NCBI GenBank assembly: GCA_948502395.1
Contig: CAOPES010000004.1
Location: 62,001-126,000, forward strand
From: an uncultured Clostridia bacterium
GTDB lineage: Bacteria; Bacillota; Clostridia; TANB77; CAG-508
Length of the DNA stretch: 64,000 bases
Direction of reading: 5' to 3'
The notes below the pieces were generated by a model. The model saw only the letters and a program-made list of their open reading frames with translations, had not been told where the DNA came from and made no database searches. A program made the translations under genes and the position numbers. Shown here in pieces: positions 44,761 through 52,264 of this stretch; within the stretch, counting starts at the first letter, position 1, and every line of letters begins with the position of its first letter.

Positions 44761-45963
44761 ATGGCAAAAGCTAAATTTGAAAGAACAAAACCACACGTTA
44801 ACATCGGAACAATCGGTCACGTTGACCACGGTAAAACAACAACAACAGCAGCTATTACAAAATATTTATCATTATTAGGAAAAGCTCAATACGAAGCTTA
44901 TGATCAAATCGACGGAGCTCCAGAAGAAAAAGCAAGAGGAATCACAATCAACACAGCTCACGTAGAATATGAAACAGACAACAGACACTATGCACACGTT
45001 GACTGTCCAGGACACGCTGACTATGTTAAAAACATGATCACAGGTGCTGCACAAATGGACGGAGCTGTATTAGTAGTTTCAGCAGCTGATGGACCAATGC
45101 CTCAAACAAGAGAGCACATCCTACTTGCAAGACAAGTTGGTGTTAAATACATCGTTGTATACCTAAACAAATGTGATATGGTTGACGATCCAGAATTATT
45201 AGAATTAGTTGAAATGGAAGTTAGAGACCTATTATCAGAATATGGTTTCCCAGGAGATGATATTCCAATCGTAAAAGGATCTTCATTACAAGTATTAGAA
45301 AGTTCTTCAACAAATCCAGAAGACGAAGTATACAAACCAATGAAAGAATTAATGGATGCAATCGACAGCTACATCCCAACACCAGAAAGACCAATCGACC
45401 AACCATTCTTAATGCCAGTAGAAGACGTATTCACAATTACAGGACGTGGAACAGTTGCTACAGGTAGAGTAGAAAGAGGTCAAGTAAAACTACAAGACGA
45501 AATCGAAATCGTTGGATTATCAGCTGAAAGAAGAAAAACAGTTGTAACAGGTGTAGAAATGTTTAGAAAACTATTAGACCAAGCAGAAGCAGGAGATAAC
45601 ATCGGTGTTCTATTAAGAGGTATTGATAGAAAAGACATCGAAAGAGGTCAAGTTTTAAGTAAACCAGGATCAATCAATCCACACACAAAATTCACATCAG
45701 AAGTATACGTTCTAACAAAAGAAGAAGGTGGAAGACATACACCATTCTTCAATGGATACAGACCACAATTCTATTTCAGAACAACAGACGTTACAGGTGT
45801 TATTGAATTACCTGCTGGAACAGAAATGGTTATGCCAGGTGATAACGTATCAATGACAATCGAATTAATCACACCTATCGCTATCGAAAAAGGATTAAGA
45901 TTCGCTATTCGTGAAGGTGGTAGAACAGTTGGTTCAGGAGTTGTTGCTGATATATTAGCATAA
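44761..45963 (+). CDS. tuf: Elongation factor Tu
   Basis: 400 residues. GTPase motifs: GHVDHGKTTTTAAIT, RGITINTAHVEYET, DCPGHADYVKNM, NKCDMVDD. Domain 2/3 motifs: TGRGTVATGRVERG and PAGTEMVMPGDNV. AAGGAGG precedes the ATG. It delivers aminoacyl-tRNA to the ribosome. Confidence 0.98.
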   Translation: MAKAKFERTKPHVNIGTIGHVDHGKTTTTAAITKYLSLLGKAQYEAYDQIDGAPEEKARGITINTAHVEYETDNRHYAHVDCPGHADYVKNMITGAAQMDGAVLVVSAADGPMPQTREHILLARQVGVKYIVVYLNKCDMVDDPELLELVEMEVRDLLSEYGFPGDDIPIVKGSSLQVLESSSTNPEDEVYKPMKELMDAIDSYIPTPERPIDQPFLMPVEDVFTITGRGTVATGRVERGQVKLQDEIEIVGLSAERRKTVVTGVEMFRKLLDQAEAGDNIGVLLRGIDRKDIERGQVLSKPGSINPHTKFTSEVYVLTKEEGGRHTPFFNGYRPQFYFRTTDVTGVIELPAGTEMVMPGDNVSMTIELITPIAIEKGLRFAIREGGRTVGSGVVADILA

Positions 45964-45967
45964 TTCA

Positions 45968-46000
45968 AATTTTGGGAATTTTTTGGGACAGGGCAAAAGT
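45968..46000. repeat. Partial GGGACAGGGC-type repeat after tuf
   Basis: TTTTGGGAATTTTTTGGGACAGGGCAAAAG lacks a clear second arm; truncated relative to the copies at 24910 and 29121. Confidence 0.45.
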
Positions 46001-46028
46001 TTTGTTTCAAAAGAAATATAGATATAAA

Positions 46029-46062
46029 AAAGAGACATTTAAATAAAATGTCTCTTTTTACC
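46029..46062. terminator. Bidirectional terminator between tuf and the tiny peptide gene
   Basis: AAAAGAGACATTT-N5-AAATGTCTCTTTTT (approximate arms), with A- and T-runs on both sides. Confidence 0.75.
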
Positions 46063-46075
46063 GTGCGATGAAGGG

Positions 46076-46162
46076 CTAGAAATCATAGTCATCATCATCA
46101 TCATCATAGTCATCATAGTCATAACAACCAAGGTTAACGCATGCAGCAGTAAACAAATTCAT
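46076..46162 (-). CDS. Tiny acidic peptide (28 residues), unrecognised
   Basis: ATG at 46162, TAG at 46076-46078. The product begins MNLFTAACVNLGC and continues as 15 residues made almost only of Asp and Tyr, ending DYDF. It has an ideal promoter (TTGACA-17-TATACT) and a strong ribosome site (CTAGGAGG, 8 nt from the ATG), with a terminator after it: a complete transcription unit. Two cysteines lie in the apolar head. There is no recognisable family. It could be a leader or regulatory peptide, a metal-binding peptide, or the precursor of a modified peptide; none of these is shown. Confidence 0.6.
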   Translation of the reverse strand: MNLFTAACVNLGCYDYDDYDDDDDDYDF

Positions 46163-46187
46163 ACAGTGTACCTCCTAGTATAACAAC

Positions 46188-46216
46188 AGTATAACATATT
46201 TTACATAATGTGTCAA
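46188..46216 (-). promoter_or_regulatory. Consensus promoter of the tiny acidic peptide
   Basis: Minus strand TTGACA (46211-46216), exactly 17-bp spacer, TATACT (46188-46193). Confidence 0.8.
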
Positions 46217-46262
46217 GGTTGCAATGCAATTTGAGTAGTTCATTAAAAATGCTACACAAAAT

Positions 46263-46290
46263 TGACTTTTTATGTAAATTATGTTATTAT
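46263..46290 (+). promoter_or_regulatory. Promoter of the 46327 gene
   Basis: TTGACT (46263-46268) and TATTAT (46285-46290) at 16-bp spacing, divergent from the tiny-peptide promoter. Confidence 0.5.
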
Positions 46291-46326
46291 AAATATAGTT
46301 AGTTTATGAAAAAGGAGAAGACAACT

Positions 46327-46629
46327 ATGGAAAAAGCTAAAAAAGAACTGATCACAATGGCTATTAAGAAACTTGCTAAAAACTCAATCCGTCAATGTAC
46401 GAAACGGAAGCTAGGCAATTCGCACGAAGAAGAACAGTGCATTGAAGTAACACAACAACTTTATGATGCAGGTCTTACAGACTGCGTGGACAAATGGATG
46501 CCTGCTGACGAAGATGGGTATGCCAAATTGACTAGTCTCAATGTTGGAGACTTCTTGATTGTAGAAGATGAAGGAGTCTATTGCATTCGACGAGAAGAGT
46601 TTTTGCAGACTTATGTTCTTGTGAAGTAA
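46327..46629 (+). CDS. Small unknown protein with atypical codon use
   Basis: 100 residues from ATG 46327, chosen because AAAGGAG lies 10 nt upstream; an ATG at 46306 precedes that site. The N-terminal helix (MEKAKKELITMAIKKLAKNSIRQCTKRKL) is basic; the C-terminus is acidic and beta-like (LTSLNVGDFLIVEDEGVYCIRREEFLQTYVLVK). The codons are more GC-rich than those of neighbours (for example GCACGAAGAAGAACAGTGC and CGTGGAC), suggesting a different origin. Family not recognised. Confidence 0.6.
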   Translation: MEKAKKELITMAIKKLAKNSIRQCTKRKLGNSHEEEQCIEVTQQLYDAGLTDCVDKWMPADEDGYAKLTSLNVGDFLIVEDEGVYCIRREEFLQTYVLVK

Positions 46630-46688
46630 ACTCCTGAGCGCTCATGCTAATATGTTCATGTGGATTGATATGAATAAAATGAGCGAAT

Positions 46689-46723
46689 TAAAAGAGACGT
46701 TTATTAGAACGTCTCTTTTGTTG
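46689..46723. terminator. Bidirectional terminator between convergent small genes
   Basis: AAAAGAGACGTTT-N4-GAACGTCTCTTTT (approximate arms) between the stop codons at 46629 and 46704. Confidence 0.75.
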
Positions 46724-46913
46724 TCTGTTTACCTTGTAACCGAGATTGTAATTCTTCATATATAGCTATATATCTTTGTCGTTCTCTTTCAAAATTGCCG
46801 TCAAAATAATTTAGCAATAACTGTGTAGTAATACCTATATGAAGACTTTTGAGTTCCATTACAAGTTCTTCCGTTGATTTTTTTGCGACTTCTTCTCTGA
46901 TGTTATTTTGCAT
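46704..46913 (-). CDS. Small helical protein, unknown
   Basis: 69 residues from ATG 46913 (ATGGAGG 7 nt upstream); a longer frame to 46955 is rejected. It is highly charged and probably all-helical (REEVAKKSTEELVMELKSLHIGITTQLLLNYFDGNFERERQRYIAIYEELQSRL). The terminator overlaps its 3' end. A consensus promoter (TTGATT-17-TATACT, 46937-46965) precedes it. Confidence 0.6.
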   Translation of the reverse strand: MQNNIREEVAKKSTEELVMELKSLHIGITTQLLLNYFDGNFERERQRYIAIYEELQSRLQGKQTTKETF

Positions 46914-46936
46914 AGCATACCTCCATGTATAATTTA

Positions 46937-46965
46937 AGTATACTATAAATTCCAAAAAAAATCAA
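46937..46965 (-). promoter_or_regulatory. Promoter of the small helical protein
   Basis: Minus strand TTGATT (46960-46965), 17-bp spacer, TATACT (46937-46942). Confidence 0.65.
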
Positions 46966-46972
46966 TAATGGC

Positions 46973-47001
46973 TTGATTTTTTTAACAAACAATAATAAAA
47001 T
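46973..47001 (+). promoter_or_regulatory. Promoter of plsX
   Basis: TTGATT (46973-46978), 17-bp spacer, TAAAAT (46996-47001), back to back with the preceding promoter. Confidence 0.55.
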
Positions 47002-47078
47002 ATATATGTTAAAAATATAATGAAATAAAGAAGAAAAGGAAAAGTAAATCCTAAAAATCTTCAATTGGGGGAAACAAA

Positions 47079-48116
47079 ATGAAAATCATATTAGACGCAA
47101 TGGGTGGAGACAACGCACCAGACGCCAACATAAAAGGAGCAGTAAACGCAATAAACAAAGTAAAAGCAGAAGTAGTATTAGTAGGAAAAGAAGAAGTAAT
47201 CAGAAGCAAAGTAAAACAATTCTATGGAAAAGAAATAGAAGAAATATCAGATAGACTAAAAATTAGAAACGCCACAGAAACAATAGAAATGGAAGACACA
47301 CCAACACTTGCAATAAAACGAAAAAAAGATTCATCAATGGTAGTAGGATTTAAAATGTTAAAAGAAGACGAAGGTGATGTTTTCATATCAGCAGGAAACT
47401 CAGGAGCGCTATTAACAGGAGCAACTCTGATAGTAGGAAGAATAAAAGGGATAGACAGACCAGCACTAGCAGGAATATTACCAGCATATAAAAGCCAATT
47501 ACTATTAATAGATGCAGGTTCAAATACAAACTGCAAGCCTATCAACCTTTTACAATTTGCGCAAATGTCAACAATATATTTAAGAAACACATTTGGAATT
47601 GAAAAGCCAGCTATTGGACTATTAAATATAGGAACAGAAGAAACAAAAGGAAATGAACTAGTACGTGAAAGCTATAAACTACTAAAAGAAAAATCAGAAG
47701 AACTAGGAATAAACTTTGTAGGAAACGTAGAAGGAAGAGATGCTTTTTCAGGAAAGATAGATGCAATAGTAACAGACGGATTTACAGGAAATGTGTTTCT
47801 AAAAACAACAGAAGGTTTAGGAAAGTTTGTTAAAAGAACATTAACAGAAAGCTTTACATCAAACTTATTATCAAAGATATCTTATTTGATAGCACATAAG
47901 CCAATAAAAAGACTATCAAAAGCAATGGACTACAAATCATATGGTGGAGCACTGTTCCTAGGAGTAAAAAAACCAGTGGTAAAGGCACATGGAAGTAGTG
48001 ACGAAATATTATTTGAATATACAATAATACAAGCGGAAAAATTTGTAGAAAATAAAGCAGTGGATAAGATGAAAGAACAGTTTGAAACCAAAAAAGAAGA
48101 AGATATTCATGAATAG
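47079..48116 (+). CDS. plsX: Phosphate acyltransferase
   Basis: 345 residues. Motifs: N-terminal MKIILDAMGGDNAPDANIKGAVNA, SAGNSGALLTGATLIVGRIKGIDRPALA, DAGSNTNCKP, GLLNIGTEETKGNELVRESYKLL, VEGRDAFSG and DAIVTDGFTGNVFLKTTEG. It converts acyl-ACP to acyl-phosphate for phospholipid synthesis. acpP follows, the usual pairing. Confidence 0.96.
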   Translation: MKIILDAMGGDNAPDANIKGAVNAINKVKAEVVLVGKEEVIRSKVKQFYGKEIEEISDRLKIRNATETIEMEDTPTLAIKRKKDSSMVVGFKMLKEDEGDVFISAGNSGALLTGATLIVGRIKGIDRPALAGILPAYKSQLLLIDAGSNTNCKPINLLQFAQMSTIYLRNTFGIEKPAIGLLNIGTEETKGNELVRESYKLLKEKSEELGINFVGNVEGRDAFSGKIDAIVTDGFTGNVFLKTTEGLGKFVKRTLTESFTSNLLSKISYLIAHKPIKRLSKAMDYKSYGGALFLGVKKPVVKAHGSSDEILFEYTIIQAEKFVENKAVDKMKEQFETKKEEDIHE

Positions 48117-48191
48117 AAATGTTTGTAAGTCAAGAATGGCAGGTCTTTTACTGACCCAGTAGTATAAATTTTAAAAAAATATCGATTTTAC

Positions 48192-48220
48192 TTGACAAAT
48201 ATACAAACATATAATATAAA
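48192..48220 (+). promoter_or_regulatory. Promoter of acpP
   Basis: TTGACA (48192-48197), 17-bp spacer, TATAAA (48215-48220). Confidence 0.65.
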
Positions 48221-48268
48221 TGGAATATAAATATAATAGTAAACTTGAGAGGAGGTGGACTCGAAGTT

Positions 48269-48511
48269 ATGAGTTCAGAAGAAGTATTAGAAAAAGTAAA
48301 AGGGATAATTGTAGAACAATTAGGAGTAGCAGAAAACTCAGTTACATTAGAAGCATCTTTTATAGATGATTTAGGTGCTGATTCATTAGATATAGTAGAA
48401 TTAGTAATGGCATTAGAAGAAGAATTCAATATTGAAATTCCAGATGCTGATGCAGAAAAAGTTGTAACAGTAGGAGATGTAGTTGACTACATAAAAGAAA
48501 ATGTTGAATAA
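48269..48511 (+). CDS. acpP: Acyl carrier protein
   Basis: 80 residues from ATG 48269; GAGGAGGTGG lies about 13 nt upstream, slightly long. The phosphopantetheine attachment site is Ser39 in DDLGADSLDIVELVMALEEEF. The acidic four-helix ACP pattern is intact (IPDADAEKVVTVGDVVDYI). Confidence 0.96.
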   Translation: MSSEEVLEKVKGIIVEQLGVAENSVTLEASFIDDLGADSLDIVELVMALEEEFNIEIPDADAEKVVTVGDVVDYIKENVE

Positions 48512-48530
48512 ATAGAAATATTTTATAAAA

Positions 48531-48571
48531 TAAGAAGAAGCGATGATTACATATCATAAAGCTTCTTCTAT
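48531..48571 (+). terminator. Terminator after acpP, part of a duplicated block
   Basis: AGAAGAAGC-N19-GCTTCTTCT, followed by a short T-rich stretch. An almost identical hairpin recurs at 50845-50881. Confidence 0.65.
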
Positions 48572-48602
48572 TTGCTTTCCAACTCTTTTTTTATCTACCA
48601 TA

Positions 48603-48619
48603 TTGACGTTGTACGTCAA
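48603..48619. promoter_or_regulatory. Candidate operator upstream of prepilin-like gene 1
   Basis: Palindrome TTGACG-TTGTA-CGTCAA. The same half-site TTGACG forms the -35 box at 48693-48698 (-10 TATAAA at 48715-48720). Exact duplicate at 50912-50928. Confidence 0.5.
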
Positions 48620-48751
48620 CTGATATACAATATAAATGTGAATAACAAAATGAGAAAAGTAAATACTAAAAAATAGAGATAAGGTATACTTGTTGACGTA
48701 ATTCACATATAAATTATAAAATGTCAATAAACAAAAGAAAGGGGTTTTTAA

Positions 48752-49990
48752 ATGAAACAAAACAAAGAAAAGGGGATAACGCTAATAGCACTAGTAATAA
48801 CAATTATAGTATTACTAATATTAGCAGGAGTAGCAATCGCAACACTAACAGGAGACAATGGAATACTAACAAAAGCAGTAAATGCAAAAGATAAGACAGG
48901 AAGAGCAGAAGTAATTGAAAATGCGAAACTAGACATTTTAGCAATTCAATCAGATAAAGAAGGAAAGCTTACAACAGGAGATTTAAAAGGAGTACTAGAT
49001 AAATACTTTAAAGATGTACCAGAAGAGATAGCAGCAGAAGACATAGCAACTATGGAATTAAAAACAAAAGACGAGAAGTATACAGTAAAAGTATCTGAGA
49101 TTTATAATGGAAGCCTATCAGATATGAAAACTGTAACAGAATTAAAAGTAGGAGATTACGTGAAATATGGAGATAAATTGACTTCTCAAACCTATGTAAC
49201 AAATTCAAATGGAGAGCCAGACACAGGATATGAAACATCACAAACATTTAACACAAATACAGCAACATTGTGGAGAGTTATAAATAAAAAAGCAAATGGA
49301 GATGTGGAAATAGTAGCAGTTAATAATACTTTATCAAGTGACGGAACTACTGGTTTATATTTAAAATCTCAAAATGGATTTTTAAATGCTGAGACAATAT
49401 TAGATAACTTATGTTCAAAGTTATACTCCAATCCAGCATATGGAACAGCAAGAAGTATAAATGTTGATGATATAAATAATTTAACAGGGTTTAATCCTGA
49501 GACGAGCGAATGGGGAGATAAAGAGTACTATTTAAATAATAGAACGAAGACTTATACATCAGGTGGACCATTTTGGGATAAAAACACAAATACTTTTAGA
49601 AATGCGACAACAGAAAATCCTATAACAATAGATAATACGTACTACTATTATACAGTGAATGAAAATATACCACTATATGACACACTAATCGAAGAATCAA
49701 AAACTTATACAGGAGAATACAAAGAAGAAAATTATCCAATGTTCTATTGGCTGGCTTCTCGTGGCGTGGGTGCGAACGGTAACGACTCGTACTTCGATGT
49801 GCGCTATGTAGGCATCGGAGATGTTAACCGCTGGCACTTGTTCATTGCTGATATCCGCGGTTACGCCTACGAGAGTGCGCGTGCGTGTGCAGTTTGCCCA
49901 ATTGTAAATCTAAAGTCTAGTGTCCAAATAGACACAAGCGATACAACAAAAGATGGAAGTGAACAAGCAAAGGCTTGGATATTAAAATAA
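48752..49990 (+). CDS. Prepilin-like protein 1 with C-type-lectin-like, putatively hypervariable C-terminus
   Basis: 412 residues. The N-terminus MKQNKEKGITLIALVITIIVLLILAGVAIATLTGDNGILTKA is a class III-like prepilin signal (basic leader, KG|ITLIALV cleavage/methylation site, hydrophobic helix). A conserved stalk follows (to about residue 125). The C-terminal domain resembles DUF6273/FGE-type C-type-lectin-like folds (MFYWLASRGVG...YFDVRYVG...ACAVCPIVNLK). DNA encoding about residues 334-383 is strikingly GC-rich (49751-49900: 85 of 150 bases) in an otherwise about 30% GC gene and is full of NNC codons. This is the pattern of a DGR variable region. AAAGGGG precedes the ATG. Confidence 0.8.
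   Translation: MKQNKEKGITLIALVITIIVLLILAGVAIATLTGDNGILTKAVNAKDKTGRAEVIENAKLDILAIQSDKEGKLTTGDLKGVLDKYFKDVPEEIAAEDIATMELKTKDEKYTVKVSEIYNGSLSDMKTVTELKVGDYVKYGDKLTSQTYVTNSNGEPDTGYETSQTFNTNTATLWRVINKKANGDVEIVAVNNTLSSDGTTGLYLKSQNGFLNAETILDNLCSKLYSNPAYGTARSINVDDINNLTGFNPETSEWGDKEYYLNNRTKTYTSGGPFWDKNTNTFRNATTENPITIDNTYYYYTVNENIPLYDTLIEESKTYTGEYKEENYPMFYWLASRGVGANGNDSYFDVRYVGIGDVNRWHLFIADIRGYAYESARACAVCPIVNLKSSVQIDTSDTTKDGSEQAKAWILK
49751..49900 (+). other. Candidate DGR variable region VR1
   Basis: Abrupt GC-rich island (57% by hand count) at the C-terminal coding end, with codons AAC, GAC, TAC, TTC, CGC, GGC, ATC, CAC and GCC scattered as expected if template AAC/AAT codons were mutated at adenines. 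It is flanked on both sides by ordinary AT-rich sequence. Confidence 0.55.
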
Positions 49991-49995
49991 GAAGT

Positions 49996-50032
49996 AATCG
50001 CCTATGGTGGGCCGTTGGTCCACCTAGGCGAA
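49996..50032 (+). other. GC-rich hairpin just after prepilin-like gene 1
   Basis: TCGCCTA-T-GGTGG, 9-nt loop, CCACC-TAGGCGA: a 12-bp stem with one bulged T, about 95 bp after VR1. There is only a weak T-run, so it is either a terminator or the hairpin/cruciform that often follows DGR variable regions. Confidence 0.5.
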
Positions 50033-50435
50033 AATTTTAGGAAAATAGTAAAAATACTTGAAACTTCTATAAAAATGTAGTAATATAATCTCAAACTAAT
50101 TAGCATAAAAAATGCTAGTTCAAGAGTTTTTAATAAAAAGTTATAATTCCACTATATAAAAATTTATTTATATTTATAACAATTAAAAAGCCCAAGATTA
50201 GGGCAAATAAAATATTAATTCTAATCAAATCTAAAAAATTCCAAGATAATATAAAATTATAATTTGTGTCAACACGGCTTTTTTTATAAAAATTTATAAT
50301 TCCAAATATTAGTTAATAAAACAAGATATTTATATCAAAATTAAATCAAAGTAGCAAAATTTATGTCTAATTAATAATTCACAAAAAATTTACCACAAAA
50401 CACAAATTAACTCTTGAATAAACATATGCTTTGTA
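50033..50435. other. AT-rich gene-free stretch
   Basis: About 400 bp of very AT-rich DNA. The only structures seen are small hairpins (TTAGCAT-N4-ATGCTAG near 50100-50118). No ORF with a ribosome site. It probably contains decayed sequence of the following gene remnant. Confidence 0.4.
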
Positions 50436-50829
50436 GTAAAATAAGAAAGGAAAAGAAGACGAATATATAACAGATAAAATAGAAGTACATATAATTGATT
50501 TAAAAAAGTTTAAAAAAATAAAAAATCCAAAAGGAGAATTGGCAGATTGGCTAAATCTAATTTTGGGTAATGAGGGGGCGATTGAAATGGCAATTCAAAG
50601 AAATGCAGATATAGCTAGAGTAAATGAAGAGAACAAAGAGTTAAGCGAAGCAGAAGATTGGGCACAATTTTTAAGAGATGTCGCTAGATATGATGAAAAT
50701 ACTAGAAAGAGATATGAAATGGAAGATATTGCAAAAAAGATGTTGAAAGAAAATGTAAATATAGAAACAATAAGAAAAGTTACTGAACTAACTAAAAAAG
50801 AAATAGAAAAACTAATGGAAGATAGATAA
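50436..50829 (+). pseudogene. C-terminal remnant of an Rpn-family PD-(D/E)XK nuclease/transposase
   Basis: The frame is open from about 50436 without a start codon: KIEVHIIDLKKFKKIKNPKGELADWLNLILGNEGAIEMAIQRNADIARVNEENKELSEAEDWAQFLRDVARYDENTRKRYEMEDIAKKMLKENVNIETIRKVTELTKKEIEKLMED. This matches the C-terminal third of Rpn (recombination-promoting nuclease/PDDEXK_2 transposase) proteins. The nuclease core is missing. It lies between the two duplicated prepilin-like units. Confidence 0.65.
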
Positions 50830-50844
50830 AAAAATTTATAAATA

Positions 50845-50881
50845 AGAAGAAGCGATGATTAAATCATAAAGCTTCTTCTAT
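50845..50881 (+). terminator. Duplicated hairpin terminator
   Basis: AGAAGAAGC-N15-GCTTCTTCT, copy of 48531-48571 with a 4-bp shorter loop. Confidence 0.65.
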
Positions 50882-50911
50882 TTGCTTTCCAACTTTTTTT
50901 TATCTACTGTA

Positions 50912-50928
50912 TTGACGTTGTACGTCAA
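50912..50928. promoter_or_regulatory. Candidate operator upstream of prepilin-like gene 2
   Basis: TTGACG-TTGTA-CGTCAA, identical to 48603-48619. The promoter -35 TTGACG is at 51002-51007. Confidence 0.5.
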
Positions 50929-51060
50929 CTGATATACAATATAAATGTGAATAACAAAATAAGAAAAGTAAATACTAAAAAATAGAGATAAGATATACTT
51001 GTTGACGTAATTCACATATAAATTATAAAATGTCAATAAACAAAAGAAAGGGGTTTTTAA

Positions 51061-52224
51061 ATGAAACAAAACAAAGAAAAGGGGATAACGCTAATAGCAC
51101 TAGTAATAACAATTATAGTATTACTAATATTAGCCGGAGTAGCAATCGCAACACTAACAGGAGACAATGGAATACTATCAAAAGCAGTAAGTGCAAAAGA
51201 TAAAACAGGAAGAGCAGAAGTAATCGAAAATGCAAAGTTGGACATAATAGCAATTCAATCAGATAAAAACGGAAAACTAACAACAGGAGATTTAAAAGCA
51301 GTATTAGATAAATACTTTAAAGAAGTACCAGAAGAAATAACAGCAGAAGATATTGCAACTTTGGAACTAAAAACAAAAGACGAGAAGTATACAGTAAAAG
51401 TATCTGAGATTTATAATGGTAAATTAGTAGAAGCTTCTAAAAGCAAAACAATAGCAGACTTATATAACGGAATAAACACTCCAAATGATGCAAATTATAA
51501 AGAAACAGGAATGCACATAGGCGATTATGTAGATTATACAGCTGGAACTTGGAGTGAAGCAAAAGCAGCCCCAACATCATCTGAGCCATTTACCTTTGGT
51601 GGATACACAGCAGGACAAAGCAGAGATACAAGTGCAAGTGGTGGAGATATGGGAAGTGGATATGGATATTCAGGCTGGAGAATATGGGATATATCAGAAG
51701 ATAAAAAAACAATGACACTAATTTCAGCAGGATGTCCTGAACTTTATTATCATCCGTATGGAACAAATTATGCATATAATACTGAAAAGATATTAACAGG
51801 AGAAACAACTGGGACAATAGATGAAAGTCAACCTAGTACACCAAGAATATGGACAGATTATATAAATACAGCCAAATATGGAAATAGTGCAAGAGCAATG
51901 AAGAAAAGCGATTTAGATACATGGTATGGAAAATATATTGATAATAGTATAACTGATTCGTGGGATATAGATAGTTTTCCACAAAATACAGATAATAAAC
52001 TAATTTCAACAGTAGAAAATGGTTACTGCTACTGGCTTTCTTCTGCTGACGACGACTACGGCGTGTACTATGTGCGCCCGGACCTCCGCTTTGTGGGAAA
52101 CCTCAGCGACTTTGCGTTTGGGGTTCGCCTTCTAGTTTCTTTAACATCCGAAGTCAAATTCGGAGAAACACCAGGAAAAGTAGAACACGACGGATTTTCA
52201 TACAACAAATGGATAATAGAATAA
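51061..52224 (+). CDS. Prepilin-like protein 2 with C-type-lectin-like, putatively hypervariable C-terminus
   Basis: 387 residues. The first about 125 residues nearly duplicate prepilin-like protein 1 (same KEKGITLIALVITIIVLLILAGVAIATLTGDNGIL signal helix and EEITAEDIATLELKTKDEKYTVKVSEIYNG stalk), and the 200 bp upstream are also duplicated. The C-terminal domain differs and contains GWRIWDISEDKKTMTLISAG and NGYCYWLSSADDDYGVYYVRPDLRF...GVRLLVSL, resembling DUF6273-type C-type-lectin-like folds (the usual YWLRSP...GVRPAL frame). The VR-like island is 52021-52130. Confidence 0.8.
   Translation: MKQNKEKGITLIALVITIIVLLILAGVAIATLTGDNGILSKAVSAKDKTGRAEVIENAKLDIIAIQSDKNGKLTTGDLKAVLDKYFKEVPEEITAEDIATLELKTKDEKYTVKVSEIYNGKLVEASKSKTIADLYNGINTPNDANYKETGMHIGDYVDYTAGTWSEAKAAPTSSEPFTFGGYTAGQSRDTSASGGDMGSGYGYSGWRIWDISEDKKTMTLISAGCPELYYHPYGTNYAYNTEKILTGETTGTIDESQPSTPRIWTDYINTAKYGNSARAMKKSDLDTWYGKYIDNSITDSWDIDSFPQNTDNKLISTVENGYCYWLSSADDDYGVYYVRPDLRFVGNLSDFAFGVRLLVSLTSEVKFGETPGKVEHDGFSYNKWIIE
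52021..52130 (+). other. Candidate DGR variable region VR2
   Basis: 63 of 110 bases are G or C (57%), rich in NNC codons (GAC GAC GAC TAC GGC, CGC, GAC CTC CGC, AAC CTC AGC GAC). It begins at the same YW motif as VR1 but has a wholly different sequence. Ordinary AT-rich coding follows at once. Confidence 0.55.
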
Positions 52225-52228
52225 AACA

Positions 52229-52264
52229 TAAAGAAGAGCAAAGTTAAGAACTTAGCTCTTCTTT
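52229..52264. terminator. Terminator after prepilin-like gene 2
   Basis: AAAGAAGAGC and GCTCTTCTTT arms around AAAGTTAAGAACTTA. It overlaps the end of the dacF-like frame on the other strand. Confidence 0.65.

Noticed and set aside
46081..46135. CAT/ATC-rich run near 46085-46130 as a microsatellite or CRISPR-like repeat
   Set aside because: It is the reverse complement of Asp/Tyr codons of the tiny peptide gene.
48554..48760. Minus-strand ORFs over the pilin promoter blocks (48554-48760 and 50878-51069)
   Set aside because: They duplicate only because the regulatory block is duplicated; no ribosome site, and they overlap promoter and operator.
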